The notes beneath the pieces are model-generated. The model ran no database searches. It worked only from the letters and a program-made list of their open reading frames with translations, and had not been told where the DNA came from. This document shows, in pieces, positions 21,545 to 31,620 of a DNA stretch of 64,000 nt; the first letter of the stretch is position 1; every line of letters starts with the position of its first letter. Position numbers and translations under genes: made by a program. The stretch is from contig CAUYUJ010020671.1 in the NCBI GenBank assembly GCA_963575745.1, positions 281,397 to 345,396 of the forward strand, read 5' to 3'. The DNA comes from Prorocentrum cordatum. Taxonomy: Eukaryota; Sar; Dinophyceae; Prorocentrales; Prorocentraceae.

Positions 21545-21710
21545 GAAGCCCCAGGAGGCCCCAGGAGGCCCCAGGCGGCCTCAGCAGGCCCAGGAGAACT
21601 CCAGGAGGCTCCGAGGCGGGGTCTGGGGTACCAGAAGGTCCAGAAAGCCCCAGGAGGCCCCAGGAGGTTCCAGGAGGCCCCCAGGAGGCTCCGAGGAGGG
21701 GTCTGGGGCT
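21545..21710. repeat. CCCAGGAGGCC degenerate repeats
   Basis: Short units CCCCAGGAGGCC and TCCAGGAGGC, related in style to the CCAAGACGGCC family. Confidence 0.75.
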
Positions 21711-21976
21711 CGATTTTGGGAGGATGTCTCAGGCGAAACCGCCATTCTCTGAGAATCGGGGTCAAAATTATTGAAATTACCATGTGTTTTTGAAGGTTTT
21801 ATGTTAAAATGTTGAAATTCCCATGTGTTTTTGGACCCTGACGTCACGATCTGCGTGAGGGGTGCCACCGATTTTCAGAATTTCGAGGATGTCCCGAGCG
21901 AAACGGCCAGAAAAATCGCGGACGACGTGCGCATTAATCGCCTCTGAGCTCTACTCCCTCGGAGAGGTGCGTATGA

Positions 21977-21978
<2 letters not shown>

Positions 21979-22021
<43 letters not shown>
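21979..22021. repeat. AT dinucleotide repeat
   Basis: (AT)n of about 20 units, just before the first 1.77-kb repeat unit. Confidence 0.95.
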
Positions 22022-22023
<2 letters not shown>

Positions 22024-22029
22024 TAAATA

Positions 22030-23804
22030 CCGCCCCCCCGGTCCCACACCTCCCCGGCACATCTCGGGGACGCTCCCGGTACCGCTCCCCCGGCCTTTTC
22101 CGGGGAGCCTCCACAGCGCTCCGGGAGGGCCTAAGATGCCCCCCAGGAGCCCCCAGAATGCGAAAGGACGGCCCAAGACGCTCCCGAGCAGCCCAAGTCG
22201 GCCTTCCGACGGCTCTCGAGGCTCCCAGGTGGCCTCCAAGAGACCCCAAGAGAGGTCTGACAGGTGTCACGGGACGGCCAGAAGAGGTCAACATCGTAGA
22301 TTTGCAATGGTTTTTTTCTATGTTTTTAGTTTCTCGAGATTTCGAGCTTCCAACGGTCCAACAAGAGCGCCGAAGAGCCTCCCAAGACCGCCCCAAGACC
22401 ACCCAAGAGACCCTCAGGACGGCCCCAAGACGGGCCAAGAAGGCTTGAAGACTGCCGAAGAGGCGCCCAGCACAGCCCCAGACCACCCCAGAACAGGCCT
22501 AAGATGGGCCCAAGAGCGGGAGCAGGAGGCTTCCAGAGACAGAGGCCTCCAGGACCCCCCAGAGGCCCCCAACACACCCCCGATCCCTGAGAGGCCCCAA
22601 AGAGACCCCGACGAGGCTCCACGACCAGCTCAAGAGAGCTGCGAGAGCCGCCCCGAGAGAGCCCAAAGAGGGTAACATGGTTGATTTCCATTGTTTTTTT
22701 CAAATGTTTTTCGCCTTCTCACGTTTTCCCGCTTCGAACCCGCACAGATCGAGGATTTGGGAGAGAAAAAAAAGAGAGGGAATTCCAATATTTTTGTTAT
22801 TTCAAAGTGGAACTCCTACTCGGGGGTCCCACACATCCCCTGACATCTGGCCGGTACCACGCCTCCCGGCTTCTTAACGGTTTCGCGGAGTCTCCGAAGC
22901 CCCAAGGAATCCGGGAATTTTGGATTTGGGTTAGATGGCCATCCATTCAGGACTCAGGACAGAAATTCATGCGCGAACCAAGCATGTCCATCTCTCCTTC
23001 AAGTGCCGTGTGGGATAAGTAATGCCGGGGAATTTAATTGCATGGCGCTGCAGCCCAGGGTAGCGGCGCCTTTCACGCAGCAGTATCCAGCGAGCTGCAG
23101 CCCAAGGTAGCAGCTCATGTACAGCGCTGGCCGCTGCATCCCAGGCACTTTCTACTCAGAGCGAGCAACGCCCGCTGGCCACCAAGATGGCCCCTTAGTG
23201 CTCCAAGACGCTCCAAGATGTTTAAGGCGCCCCCCAGGGGCCACAAGATGCCCCAGTGGAACTCCCAAAGGCCCTCCCAAATGACCCCAGAGAGCCACAA
23301 ACGCAAAAGCCATTCAGGTTTCTCCATATTCAGTGAATCTCACGCTCGTCTCTTTCGGATGACTTCGGGAGAGCTTCACATGGCGCCGAGGCTCGAGACG
23401 GCCCCACAACTTCGAAGAAGAGCCCAAGAGGGACCTAAGCGGGCCCCAAGGCCTTCAAGGCAGCCCAAACAGGAAGATCCACAAGAGACCCGTACATTTC
23501 AAGCCAGCCCACTTCATATTGAATATCTTCCCACGCCGGCCCTGAACAGCTCGAAGCCCCCGCATAATCCCAAGCAGGAGGAGGCCGTCGATAAGAGCGA
23601 GAAACGAAAAGCGAGGACAACCGAGAGAGTTTGGAGGGTTAACGAGGAATGACGTATAAGGATCATTGGAGGATGAGGTAAAGCAAGGCATGGAATGAGC
23701 TTGTCCGCAAAGCGCGCGCAGCTAACAACGCCATGGCATGCGCTAGAACCCAAGCGCGCGCGAAGCGCGCGCGCGCGCGGTTCTATACAATATAAACGGA
23801 TACC
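22030..23804 (+). repeat. ~1.77-kb tandem repeat, unit 1
   Basis: Begins CCGCCCCCCCGGTCCCACAC and ends at AAGCGCGCGCGAAGCGCGCG plus a GGTTCTATACAATATAAACG tail. It contains CCAAGACGGCCC-type stretches, a TTCTCGAGATTTCGAGCTTC block, and a CATGGCGCTGCAGCCCAGGG block. Nearly the same sequence follows as units 2 and 3. A 204-codon open frame at 23038-23652 is shared with unit 2 (30867-31505) but has no recognisable domain, so I do not call it a gene. Confidence 0.85.
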
Positions 23805-24098
23805 GCCCCCCCCGGCCCCGGGTCCCACACCTCCCCGCCACATCTCGGGGACGCTCCCGGTACCGCTCCCCCAACTTTTCCGGGGAGCCTCCACAGCTTC
23901 CCAGGAGGGCCCAAGACGCCTCCCAGAAGCCCCCAGAAATCGAAAGAATGGTCCAAGACGCTCCCGAGCAGCCCAAGTCAGCCTTCCGACGGCTCTCGAG
24001 GCTCCCAGGTGGCCTCCAAGAGACTCCAAGAGAGGTTTGATAGGTGTCACGGGACGGCCCGAAAAGGCCCACATCGTAGATGTTCATTGTTTTTTTCT
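23805..24098 (+). repeat. 1.77-kb tandem repeat, unit 2, 5' part (split by retroelement)
   Basis: Matches the first ~295 bp of unit 1. It stops exactly at TTTTTTTCT, where the ATGT core and the retroelement begin. The remainder of this unit resumes at 30155. Confidence 0.9.
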
Positions 24099-24101
24099 AT
24101 G

Positions 24102-24164
24102 TAAGTGATGCACGAGAATGATTGCTAATGTCTGTCGCCTTCTCGCTCAAGGCACTTCTTTCGG
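24102..24164 (+). repeat. Split direct repeat A1 of YR retroelement
   Basis: 63 bp starting TAAGTGATGCACGAGAATGA. Repeated as A2 with one mismatch. Confidence 0.95.
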
Positions 24165-24529
24165 GATTTCATTCTCCGAACGGCCACAGCCCTCTTCAGG
24201 GCGGGAGCTCATCAGGTCGCGGCTGTCGGTGGCCAGGCGCTGGGCACCTGGATCCAAGCAGCAGCAGCAGCGGGTGCGACTGCAGCTGGTTCCTCGACGC
24301 CGCGCCCGGGGAGGCGTTCAGCGGGCTGTTGAAGGGGCAGCCTGGCAGGCGCGGACAGGAGCACCTGCACGGGCATCCGTCATACACGCCAGCCTGCCCC
24401 GAGCCCGGGCACACCCGGCCTGGGGTGGCCCTCTCGCTCGTGCTCGGCCTGGTCGGGGCGCAGTGCTTCGCAAGGTCCTCGTCTGGACAGGACGACGACG
24501 TGCCCGCGGAGAGACCCAGTCGGTGGTCC

Positions 24530-26339
24530 ATGGCAGAATCGCGGACGGCGAAGGCCCTGGAGAACCTGCGGGTGGGCGTACGGGTCCTCGGCCACTACGA
24601 TCAAGAGGACAACTACTGGCATGAATGCAGTTTGGTCAGCAGAGTCACTGCGGCCAAATGGGTGGTGGTCACTCCACACAGTGACATCTACGAGGAAGAT
24701 TTTGCAAACGCCCTGGACCTCTGTCAGGTCGGCCCCCTTGGAGGCTTGTCCACGAAGCTCTCGGGCCACATCCTCAGCACAGACATCGTCCGCTTCAAGA
24801 GACACCAAGGGAGGCTGCTCAGCGAGGGCAAGCAGCTCGCTAGCGAGATCTGCCAAGGCCTCCCCGAGGAGCCACAAGGGGCGCCCGCGCCTCCGCCTGC
24901 ACTCGATGGTGGTCTGGAGGATCGCGCTGACGCAGGTGATGTTCCTCGCTGGGTTGTCTTGGAGGCTTGCGCTGGCTACCGACCAAGTGACGGGCTTCAA
25001 GCAGGCACCGTGCCCGGCGCCATTGCCGGGGATGGGGGCATCTGCGAGCCTGCCGACGGGTTCAAGCTGGCAGTCGCGAAGGCCCCGATACCTACGAGGG
25101 CACGCCCACCGCCTGGCAGGACCGCCAAGCTGCAGAGCAGACTCTTCGAACCCTCCTCGTCAAGTACGGTGGCGGCGGCAACAGGGTCAGAGTCTTCGCT
25201 GAGTCAGGGGACACCACGACCTCCAACTCGCAGCTGGACTCCCCTGGCTGCGGGCCGCGGACTACCTTGTGGGTGGTGCAGCAGTATGCTAACAGACTTC
25301 GCGAACACGAGGCGGGCGCACTTCGCAGTGCTGGGGGGTCGGCTTTGCACGACGAGCGCAAGATCCTCTTGGGACAAGAGCGTGGGCGTGAAGGAGTTGT
25401 GGGTCGTACTGCACTGCATAGCGGGGTGGCAGCCCGCCTTCAGGAGGGAGCAGCAGTACTCAAAGGGCGCCGCAAAGGACGTGAAGAAAATAGTCTTGCT
25501 CGAGGTAGCGTGGACGAGAACAGCACAGACAGGCCGAAGTCAAAAGCAAAGGCCTTGGCTTGTGCTGACGGGGCTGCCTAGCCCCATCCCTACATTGAAG
25601 TGGCTTGGTCGCCCGCCTGCCCCCGAGCGGTCGACTATTCTCAAGGGGGGGTGCTGGTCATACGGCACTATGTTTTGTGACGACGGCGGTGGAGGGCGCC
25701 ATCGAGACCTACTTCCTATCCCAATTGGTCCGGAGCTGATGTCGATGCTGAGCGGTGGGGCTGCATGGGGCACTTCGCTCACAGCGCGGAGGAGAGCTGC
25801 GACCAGGAGGCGGCAGGATCAGTGGCTTCTCAACGGCATCGCCTCCCTCAACGAGTTGGGCGGGCAGGGGCGCCATGTGCCCACCTCCGCCCCGCTGACG
25901 GCGGCCCAGCGCGCTGCAGTGAGGCGGCTGGCCACGACCTACGGCAAGTGGTCGCCGCCCGTTGATCGCCTTAGTCCCCATGAAGCGTGGACGGCGCTAC
26001 AGGGTCTCAGGCCTGGCTACTCTGAGGTCGAGGCCTCCGGTTCTCGAACAGTCTACCAGCGGGGAAACATCTCTCTCCCCAAGATCGGTGCGGGTAAGGT
26101 GGCTCTTATGGAGGTCCTCCCGACTGACCTGCAGACCAAGCTGGAGACTGGGCGCGGGCTGTTGCGATCCCCAGAGGAGGCAGCAGCGCTAATTCGTGAT
26201 GCAGGTGCTCCTCGTGCCATGGGCCCGAAGCTTGGGCGGCTCGGCTACGACTACGGCCACGCTCTGGGGGAGCTCTACACCTCCGGGGTGATCGAGGCCA
26301 GCTCGGAGCCGGTTTTGGAGGAAGCTGGCATGTTTTTTT
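24530..26339 (+). CDS. gag-like ORF running into the RT N-terminus
   Basis: The open frame extends 24122-26392. The part before 24530 overlaps A1 and a low-complexity leader, and the first convincing protein starts at the ATG at 24530 (MAESRTAKALENLRVGVRVL). That ~110-residue segment, with aromatic and acidic residues, has the look of a small chromo/Tudor-like barrel, but this is only an impression. The middle (24900-25700) is low-complexity and may contain compensating frame changes. The last ~90 codons (VLPTDLQTKLETGRGLLRSP to SSEPVLEEAGMFF) are the N-terminal fingers of the RT. A run of seven T (26333-26339) then moves the sense into the next frame. One T fewer would make gag and RT continuous. 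Confidence 0.6.
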
Positions 26340-27822
26340 GTGGTTCGCAAGGACAAGCGGTTGCGTCTCATCTGCGACACCAGGACGCCTAACATGCACT
26401 TTACCACTCCAGAGCACACGGCACTCGCGACGGGTGAGGCTTTGTCCTCGCTGGAGGCGTCGGGAGTCAATATGATCGGCATGAGTTCTGGAGACGTCGA
26501 CTGCTGTTTCTATCAATGTGCATTGCCGCCCTGGTGTAGGCGCTACTTCAACCTCCCGCTGATCGAGAGTCGCTTCCTGCCGCCGGAGGTTCGGAGCGCC
26601 TGCGGATTGACGTTGAAGAGCGGCCAGGTACGCTTTCGATTCAAGGTGGTGCCCATGGGCTGGAGCTGGGCGGTGCACTTTATTCAAGAAGCACACCTTC
26701 ACCTCGTCAAGTCAGTCTTGCCATCTCAGCCATGGTGCTTGGACAAGTGCCCCGGCATTGACTTGAACCTTGAGGATGCCAAGGTCCTGTACATAGACAA
26801 CTTTGCCGTGCTGTCCCAGTCGCCCTCCCGTGCCGCCACCGCCGTCGCCGACATGCAGGCGGCGCTCGCGGCCAAGGGCGCGGTCTCCGAGCTAGACCCT
26901 GCTCCGGCTGAGCGCGGCGAGCTGCTGGGATGCGAGCTCGACCTGCAGACGGGCTGCTGGTACGTGCTGGGTCGCCGGCTCTGGCGGGTCTACGGCGCCC
27001 TGGAGCATGTTCTCACCGGGCGGGCCAAGGTCTCTGGCCAAGAGCTCGAGCGTTTGATCGGCCACCTGGTCTCCATCCTGATGCTGCGCCGGCAGGGGCT
27101 GGCCATGCTGCACTCCTCATGCGAGTTCGCGCAGGCGTCCTACTCCAAGAAGCAGCCGCTCTGGAAAAGCGTGGTCCGTGAAATGGGCTGGGTCAAGGCG
27201 CTACTGCCTTGCCTTCGGGCCGACGCCCGACGCCCGTGGAGCGAGGTGGTCACCTGCTTCGACGCGTCTCCTTGGGGCTACGGGATCGTGGAGACCGAGT
27301 GGGACCTGAAGGATGTGCAGCGCGTCGGCAGGGCCTCCGAGCGCGCGCGGTTCCGTGGCGTGCTCGCTGCCGAGGGCGCCCCCCGCGAGAGGACGCTGGA
27401 GCAGGAAATAGCGCGGGCGCCAGAGCCCGCCCTCTTGCTGGCCGGGCGCTCGGCAGGCTTCCCGGAGGTCGACTACGGCAAGATGCATGCCCGGCCCTGG
27501 CGCGTAGTAGGCTGCGGCCGCTGGAAGCGCAAGGAGGCCATCCACGCGCTCGAGGGGGCCGCTCTGACATGGGCCGTCCGCCGGGCGGCCAGGGACGCAC
27601 GGGGGCACTGTTCGCGCCGATTCTTTCTTGGCGATAACATGTCTCTCACCCTCGCTGCCGCCAATGGCCGCGCGGCCAATCATCGTCTCCTGGGAGTCTG
27701 TCGCGTCCTCTTCGCTGTGGGGGTCGCCGCAGACCTGAAGGTTCAGGCGAGGTGGCTCCCCTCAGAGTGGAACCCGAGCGACGGTCCGTCTCGCCGCTTC
27801 CAGCCTCGGGGCCCCGGGAGCG
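26340..27822 (+). CDS. Reverse transcriptase-RNase H
   Basis: RT motifs appear in order: DKRLRLICDTRTPN (fingers); motif A GDVDCCFYQC, catalytic Asp near 26500; motif B VVPMGWSWAVHFIQ near 26647; motif C VLYIDNFAVLSQ near 26791. Motif C has Asn where most RTs have the second Asp of YxDD. RNase H follows with Asp in CFDASPWGYG (~27257), Glu in ALEGAALTW (~27550), Asp in FFLGDNMSL (~27625), and the closing SEWNPSDGPSRRF (~27768), an ending typical of DIRS-type elements. This would copy element RNA to DNA and remove the RNA strand. The open frame continues to 29180, but past ~27800 it is a shadow of the recombinase frame. Confidence 0.88.
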
Positions 27823-27825
27823 TGC

Positions 27826-29109
27826 GTGGAGGTGGCGATGCTCCAGGCGGTGCCGCCCGCGCCGATGGCCCTGGCGAGCTGCCGCTCCGGCCCTCGCGCG
27901 CCGAGCGAGCGCAGGAGCCACTCGCCTTGCCTTCCGGGCAACCGATGCCGGGGCAAGCCGAGGCAGGCCGTGGTGCCGGTGCTGGGCGAGCCCGAGAGCA
28001 GGCCAGACTTGGCTGGGCGGCACGCAAAGCTTGGCCTCAGTCACTCGGAGAGCGACTTCATCCAGAAGTGGCGCCAGTTGCGCCCGCGCCAGACCCGGCT
28101 TGCTTCGGCCAAGTGCAGGCCTCGCACGCATGGGCCCTACCTCGGGATGATCCTCGGCTTGGTACGCTGGCTGAATATGGCATTCCTCCTGGACTGGCCG
28201 CACCTCGCGTGGGACGAGACGCTGGGGGAGTACGCCGAGTCGATCTACGACCGCGGGGCCCCCAAGGCGTCATCTCAGCGGCTGGCCCCGGCGCTGCGCT
28301 GGGCGCTGCCCGCCCTCCGCCGGGGCGGGATCCGCGAGGTCTTCCCCCTGACGCACCAGACGCTGAAGGGCTGGAACGTCCTGGGCCCGTCCAAATCCAG
28401 ACCGCCCGTCCCGTTCTTGGTGGTGCTGGCGGTGGCCTGCGGGCGGTGCCGGGCGGGGAAGCCACTCAGTGGCTTGGCCGTTCTCACCAGGTTCGAGACC
28501 TTCATGCGCCCGTCAAGAGTGCTGGATTTGCGAGCAAGGCAGGTAGCCCTGCCGCTGCCAAGGGAAGGAGGTGCACCGATCTTCTTGACGGTCGCGGTGT
28601 GGGCCTCAGTGTACGAGATACCAACCAAGACCCGCGAGTACGACCTTTCAGTTCGGCTCGACCTGCCCAGGCAACAGTTGATGGTGAACCCGATCTTCCT
28701 TGTGCGAGCCCTTCGGGAACCCGCCCACGCCTTCCTGGTCTTGGGCTACAACCAACTGGCGAAGGACTTCCAGAACACGACCCCTGCTCTGAGCGTGTGC
28801 TTACTCAAGGCCACCCCTTGCTCCCTCCAGCATGGAGGGGCCAGCCGCGACCAGAGCGCGGGCGACAGAGACTCAGACACCGCGCAGCAGCGAGGAGGGT
28901 GGAAGGCGTTCAAGTCCGTGCTGCGCTACGAGAAGCACGGGCGCCTGCTGCTGGAACTACGCAAGCTCAGCGACCTGCAGCGCGAAACCCTCCGAGCAGC
29001 AAGCGGGGACTTCGTGGGCGTCTTCAACAGGTCCTTGGAGCTGCATTTCGGAGCGCCCCCCATCAAACAAGGGTGCGCATCGAAGTCTTCTCAGGATGTG
29101 GAGCTCTGA
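27826..29109 (+). CDS. Tyrosine recombinase of the YR retroelement
   Basis: About 427 codons, open from the ATG at 27826 in a different frame from the RT-RNase H. After an N-terminal arm (SDFIQKWRQLRPRQTRLAS region), the catalytic core shows the first-box Arg in RFETFMRPSRVLDLRARQV (~28490), the second box LQHGGASRDQ (~28828), and GGWKAFKSVLRYEKHGRL (~28896), with the nucleophilic Tyr in the YEKHGR block shared by DIRS-like recombinases. It should integrate a circular DNA copy by site-specific recombination, using the ATGT core seen at the junctions. How it is expressed relative to the RT frame is not clear from the sequence. Its stop overlaps the start of the methyltransferase module. Confidence 0.85.
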   Translation: MEVAMLQAVPPAPMALASCRSGPRAPSERRSHSPCLPGNRCRGKPRQAVVPVLGEPESRPDLAGRHAKLGLSHSESDFIQKWRQLRPRQTRLASAKCRPRTHGPYLGMILGLVRWLNMAFLLDWPHLAWDETLGEYAESIYDRGAPKASSQRLAPALRWALPALRRGGIREVFPLTHQTLKGWNVLGPSKSRPPVPFLVVLAVACGRCRAGKPLSGLAVLTRFETFMRPSRVLDLRARQVALPLPREGGAPIFLTVAVWASVYEIPTKTREYDLSVRLDLPRQQLMVNPIFLVRALREPAHAFLVLGYNQLAKDFQNTTPALSVCLLKATPCSLQHGGASRDQSAGDRDSDTAQQRGGWKAFKSVLRYEKHGRLLLELRKLSDLQRETLRAASGDFVGVFNRSLELHFGAPPIKQGCASKSSQDVEL

Positions 29110-29818
29110 GCAAACATCTGGGCAGAGAGGCGAAGCTGTGGTGGAATGGGACATCCAACACGGAAGCCATTTTGATTTGACTCGCCCGGGGGTCTGGAGG
29201 ATCCCCCGGGGATGTCTGACGTCTGGTCTGGTCAAATTCGTTTTCCTGGGGACGCCCTGCAACGGCTACTCGAGGGCCCGTCGGGCCCCCCTGTCCTGCA
29301 GCATGCCCTCGGCTCTCCGGAGCCCCGCGTTTCCTCTTGGGATCCCGGGCCTCACGGGTAAAGACCTCGAGAGCCTCCGCGTCTCTAACAAGGCAGGGTG
29401 GGTCTCACAGCGTATTCAGCGTCTCTGCTATAGGTTGAATATCCCTGGCGGCGAGGAGAACCCTTGGCAAAGTTTCCTGTGGCTTCGCCCCGACCGCCGC
29501 TCCTTTGCTAACCTTCCCGAAGTCTGTGATAGGGTTGTCGATTACTGTGCTCGTGGTCGCCCCTTTCGTGCTCGCACTCGGATAAGGTTCTGCAGCCCGC
29601 GCCCTGGTCTTGATAAGTTAGTGTGCAAAGGCAGAGGAATTTGCTCCTTTACCGGCAAGCCCCACCTGGAGCTCTCCGGTTGTCTTTCTGGGGGTGGCTT
29701 TTTCACCCGTCTCAAAAACGCCTATCCCCCCGCCCTTTGCGCACTCCTGGCTGACACGCTGCACAGATCGTGTATAGCACAGCAGTCCACCGAAAGATGG
29801 AAACGAATGCGGGGTTAA
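29070..29818 (+). CDS. C5-cytosine-methyltransferase-like domain, frame-broken
   Basis: Starts inside the end of the recombinase ORF in another frame with IEVFSGCGALSKHLG, a SAM-binding motif I. A one-base frame change near 29130-29145 then leads to VVEWDIQHGSHFDLTR. Next come FLGTPCNGYSRARR, with a motif-IV-like Pro-Cys (~29250), and GGEENPWQSFLWLRP (~29445), equivalent to the EN(V/P) motif VI. It ends at the TAA near 29818. The Pro-Cys and Glu-Asn pair points to a C5-cytosine type, not the adenine-methyltransferase type usually described in DIRS elements. The function, perhaps to mark or protect element DNA, is inference. Confidence 0.65.
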
Positions 29819-29867
29819 GCCCCAGCACAATGCTTGAGTGATGGATTTTATATCAAGTTGAAGTATG

Positions 29868-29960
29868 GCAGATCTGTGTCGCACAAGCCAGCCTAGCTTG
29901 CCCGTGCTTCGTTCGAATCCTCAAGCAGTCTGAGCCACTGGCAAAATAAAGCGATCATGT
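29868..29960 (+). repeat. Split direct repeat B1
   Basis: 93 bp starting GCAGATCTGTGTCGCAC and ending GCGATCATGT. Repeated as B2 with three mismatches. Confidence 0.95.
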
Positions 29961-30022
29961 AAGTGATGCACGAGAATGATTGCTAATGTCTGTCGCCTTC
30001 TCGCTCAAGGCATTTCTTTCGG
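29960..30022 (+). repeat. Split direct repeat A2
   Basis: Second copy of A1, abutting B1 so that ATGT spans the junction, as expected of the internal join used to template a circle. Confidence 0.95.
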
Positions 30023-30061
30023 CCCACGCCAGCCCAATGCCTCCTTTTAGTGGTACCTTGA

Positions 30062-30154
30062 GCAGATCTGTGTCGCACTAGCCAGCCTAGCTTGCCCGTG
30101 CTTCGTTCGAATCCTCAAGCAGTCCGAGCCACTGGCAAAATAAAACGATCATGT
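30062..30154 (+). repeat. Split direct repeat B2, right end of element
   Basis: Second copy of B1. Its final ATGT is followed at once by TTTTAGCTTCTCGAGATTTC, the interrupted host repeat. Confidence 0.95.
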
Positions 30155-31620
30155 TTTTAGCTTCTCGAGATTTCGAGCTTCCAATGGTCCAAGAGCGCCG
30201 AAGAGGCTCCCAAGAACGCCCCAAGACCACCCACGAAACCCTCAGGACGGCCCCAAGACGGGCCAAGAAGGCTTGAAGACTGCCGAAGAGGCGCCCAGCA
30301 CAGCCCCAGACCACCCCAGAACAGGCCTAAGATGGGCCAAAGAGCGGGAGCAGGAGGCTTCCAGAGACCTCCGAGAGACCTCCAGGACCCCCCAGAGGCC
30401 CCCAACACACCCCCGATCCCTGAGAGGCCCCAAAGAGACCCCGACGAGGCTCCAAGAACAGCTCAAGAGAGCTGCGAGAGCCGTCCCGAGAGAGCCCAAC
30501 GAGGATAACATCGTTGATTTCCAATGTTTTTTCCAATGTTTTTCGCCTTCTAACGTTTTCCCGCTTCCAACCCTCAAATATCGAGGATTTGGGAGAAAAA
30601 AAGAAGGGGAATTCCATTAATTCTTTTTTGTCAAAATGAAACTCCTACTCGGGGGTCCCACACATCCCCTGACATCTGGCCGGTACCGCGCCTCCCGGCT
30701 TCTTAAAGGTTTCGCGGAGTCTCCGAAGCCCCAAGGAATCCGGGAATTTTGGATTTGGGTTAGATGGTCATCCATTCAGGACTCGGGACAGAAATTCATG
30801 CGCGAACCAAGCATGTCCATCTCTCGTTCAAGTGCCGTGTGGGATAAGTAATGCCGGGGTATTTAATTGCATGGCGCTGCAGCCCAGTGTAGCAGCGCCT
30901 TTCACGCAGCAGTATCCAGCGAGCTGCAGCCCAAGGTAGCAGCTCATGTACAGCGCTGGCCGCCGCATCCCAGGCACTTTCTACTCAGAGCGAGCAACGC
31001 CCGCTGGCCGCCAAGATGGCCCCTTAGTGGTCCAAGACGCTCCAAGATGTTTAAGGCGCCCCCCAGGGGCCACAAGATGCCCCAGTGGAACTCCCAAAGG
31101 CCCTCCCAAATGACCCCAGAGAGCCACAAACGCAAAAGCCATTCAGGTTTCTCCATATTCAGTGAATCTCACGCTCGTCTCTTTCGGATGACTTCGGGAG
31201 AGCTTCACATGGCGCCGAGGCTCGAGACGGCCCCACAACTTCGAAGAAGAGCCCAAGAGGGACCTAAGCGGGCCCCCAGGCCTTCAAGACAGCCCAAACA
31301 GGAAGATCCACAAGAGACCCGTACATTTCAAGCCAGCCCACTTCATATTGAATATCTTCCCACGCCGGCCCTGAACAGCTCGAAGCCCCCGCATAATCCC
31401 AAGCAGGAGGAGGCCGTCGATAAGAGCGAGAAACGAAAAGCGAGGACAACCGAGAGAGTCTGGAGGGTTAACGAGGAAGGACGTATAAGGATCATTGGAG
31501 GATGAGGTAAAGCAAGGCATGGAATGAGCTTGTCCGAAAAGCGCGCGCAGCTAACAACGCCATGGCATGCGCTAGAACCCAAGCGCGCGCGAAGCGCGCG
31601 CGGTTCTATACAATATAAAT
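30155..31620 (+). repeat. 1.77-kb tandem repeat, unit 2, 3' part
   Basis: Continues unit 2 from the base after the retroelement. With 23805-24102 it makes a unit of ~1764 bp, matching the length of unit 1. Confidence 0.9.

Larger units (their letters stand above)
24102..30154 (+). mobile_element. YR retroelement with split direct repeats (PAT/DIRS-like), ~6.05 kb, complete
   Basis: The ends are defined by the interrupted 1.77-kb repeat. The structure is A1 (24102-24164), ORFs, B1 (29868-29960), A2 (29960-30022), a 39-bp linker, then B2 (30062-30154). A1/A2 are 62/63 identical and B1/B2 90/93. The four bases ATGT occur at the left junction (24099-24102), the B1/A2 junction (29957-29960) and the right junction (30151-30154). 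This is what crossover of a circular intermediate with an ATGT in the target would leave. There is no longer target duplication. Coding order is gag-like, RT, RNase H, tyrosine recombinase, methyltransferase-like. Near-identical repeats argue for a recent insertion, yet several frame changes interrupt the ORFs. Confidence 0.93.

Noticed and set aside
29164-29173. AGCCATTTTG leader-like core
   Set aside because: It encodes GSHFD in the methyltransferase frame and lacks the rest of the leader. Best explained by coding sequence.
29868-29940. tRNA-like B-box (GTTCGAATCC) in repeat B of the YR element
   Set aside because: No A-box at the right distance, and the T-arm stem and acceptor stem do not form. 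Kept only as part of the repeat.
23038-31505. Matching ORFs of 204 and 212 codons in units 1 and 2 of the 1.77-kb repeat
   Set aside because: The DNA of the two units is nearly identical throughout, so ORF conservation is not evidence of selection. No domain is seen.
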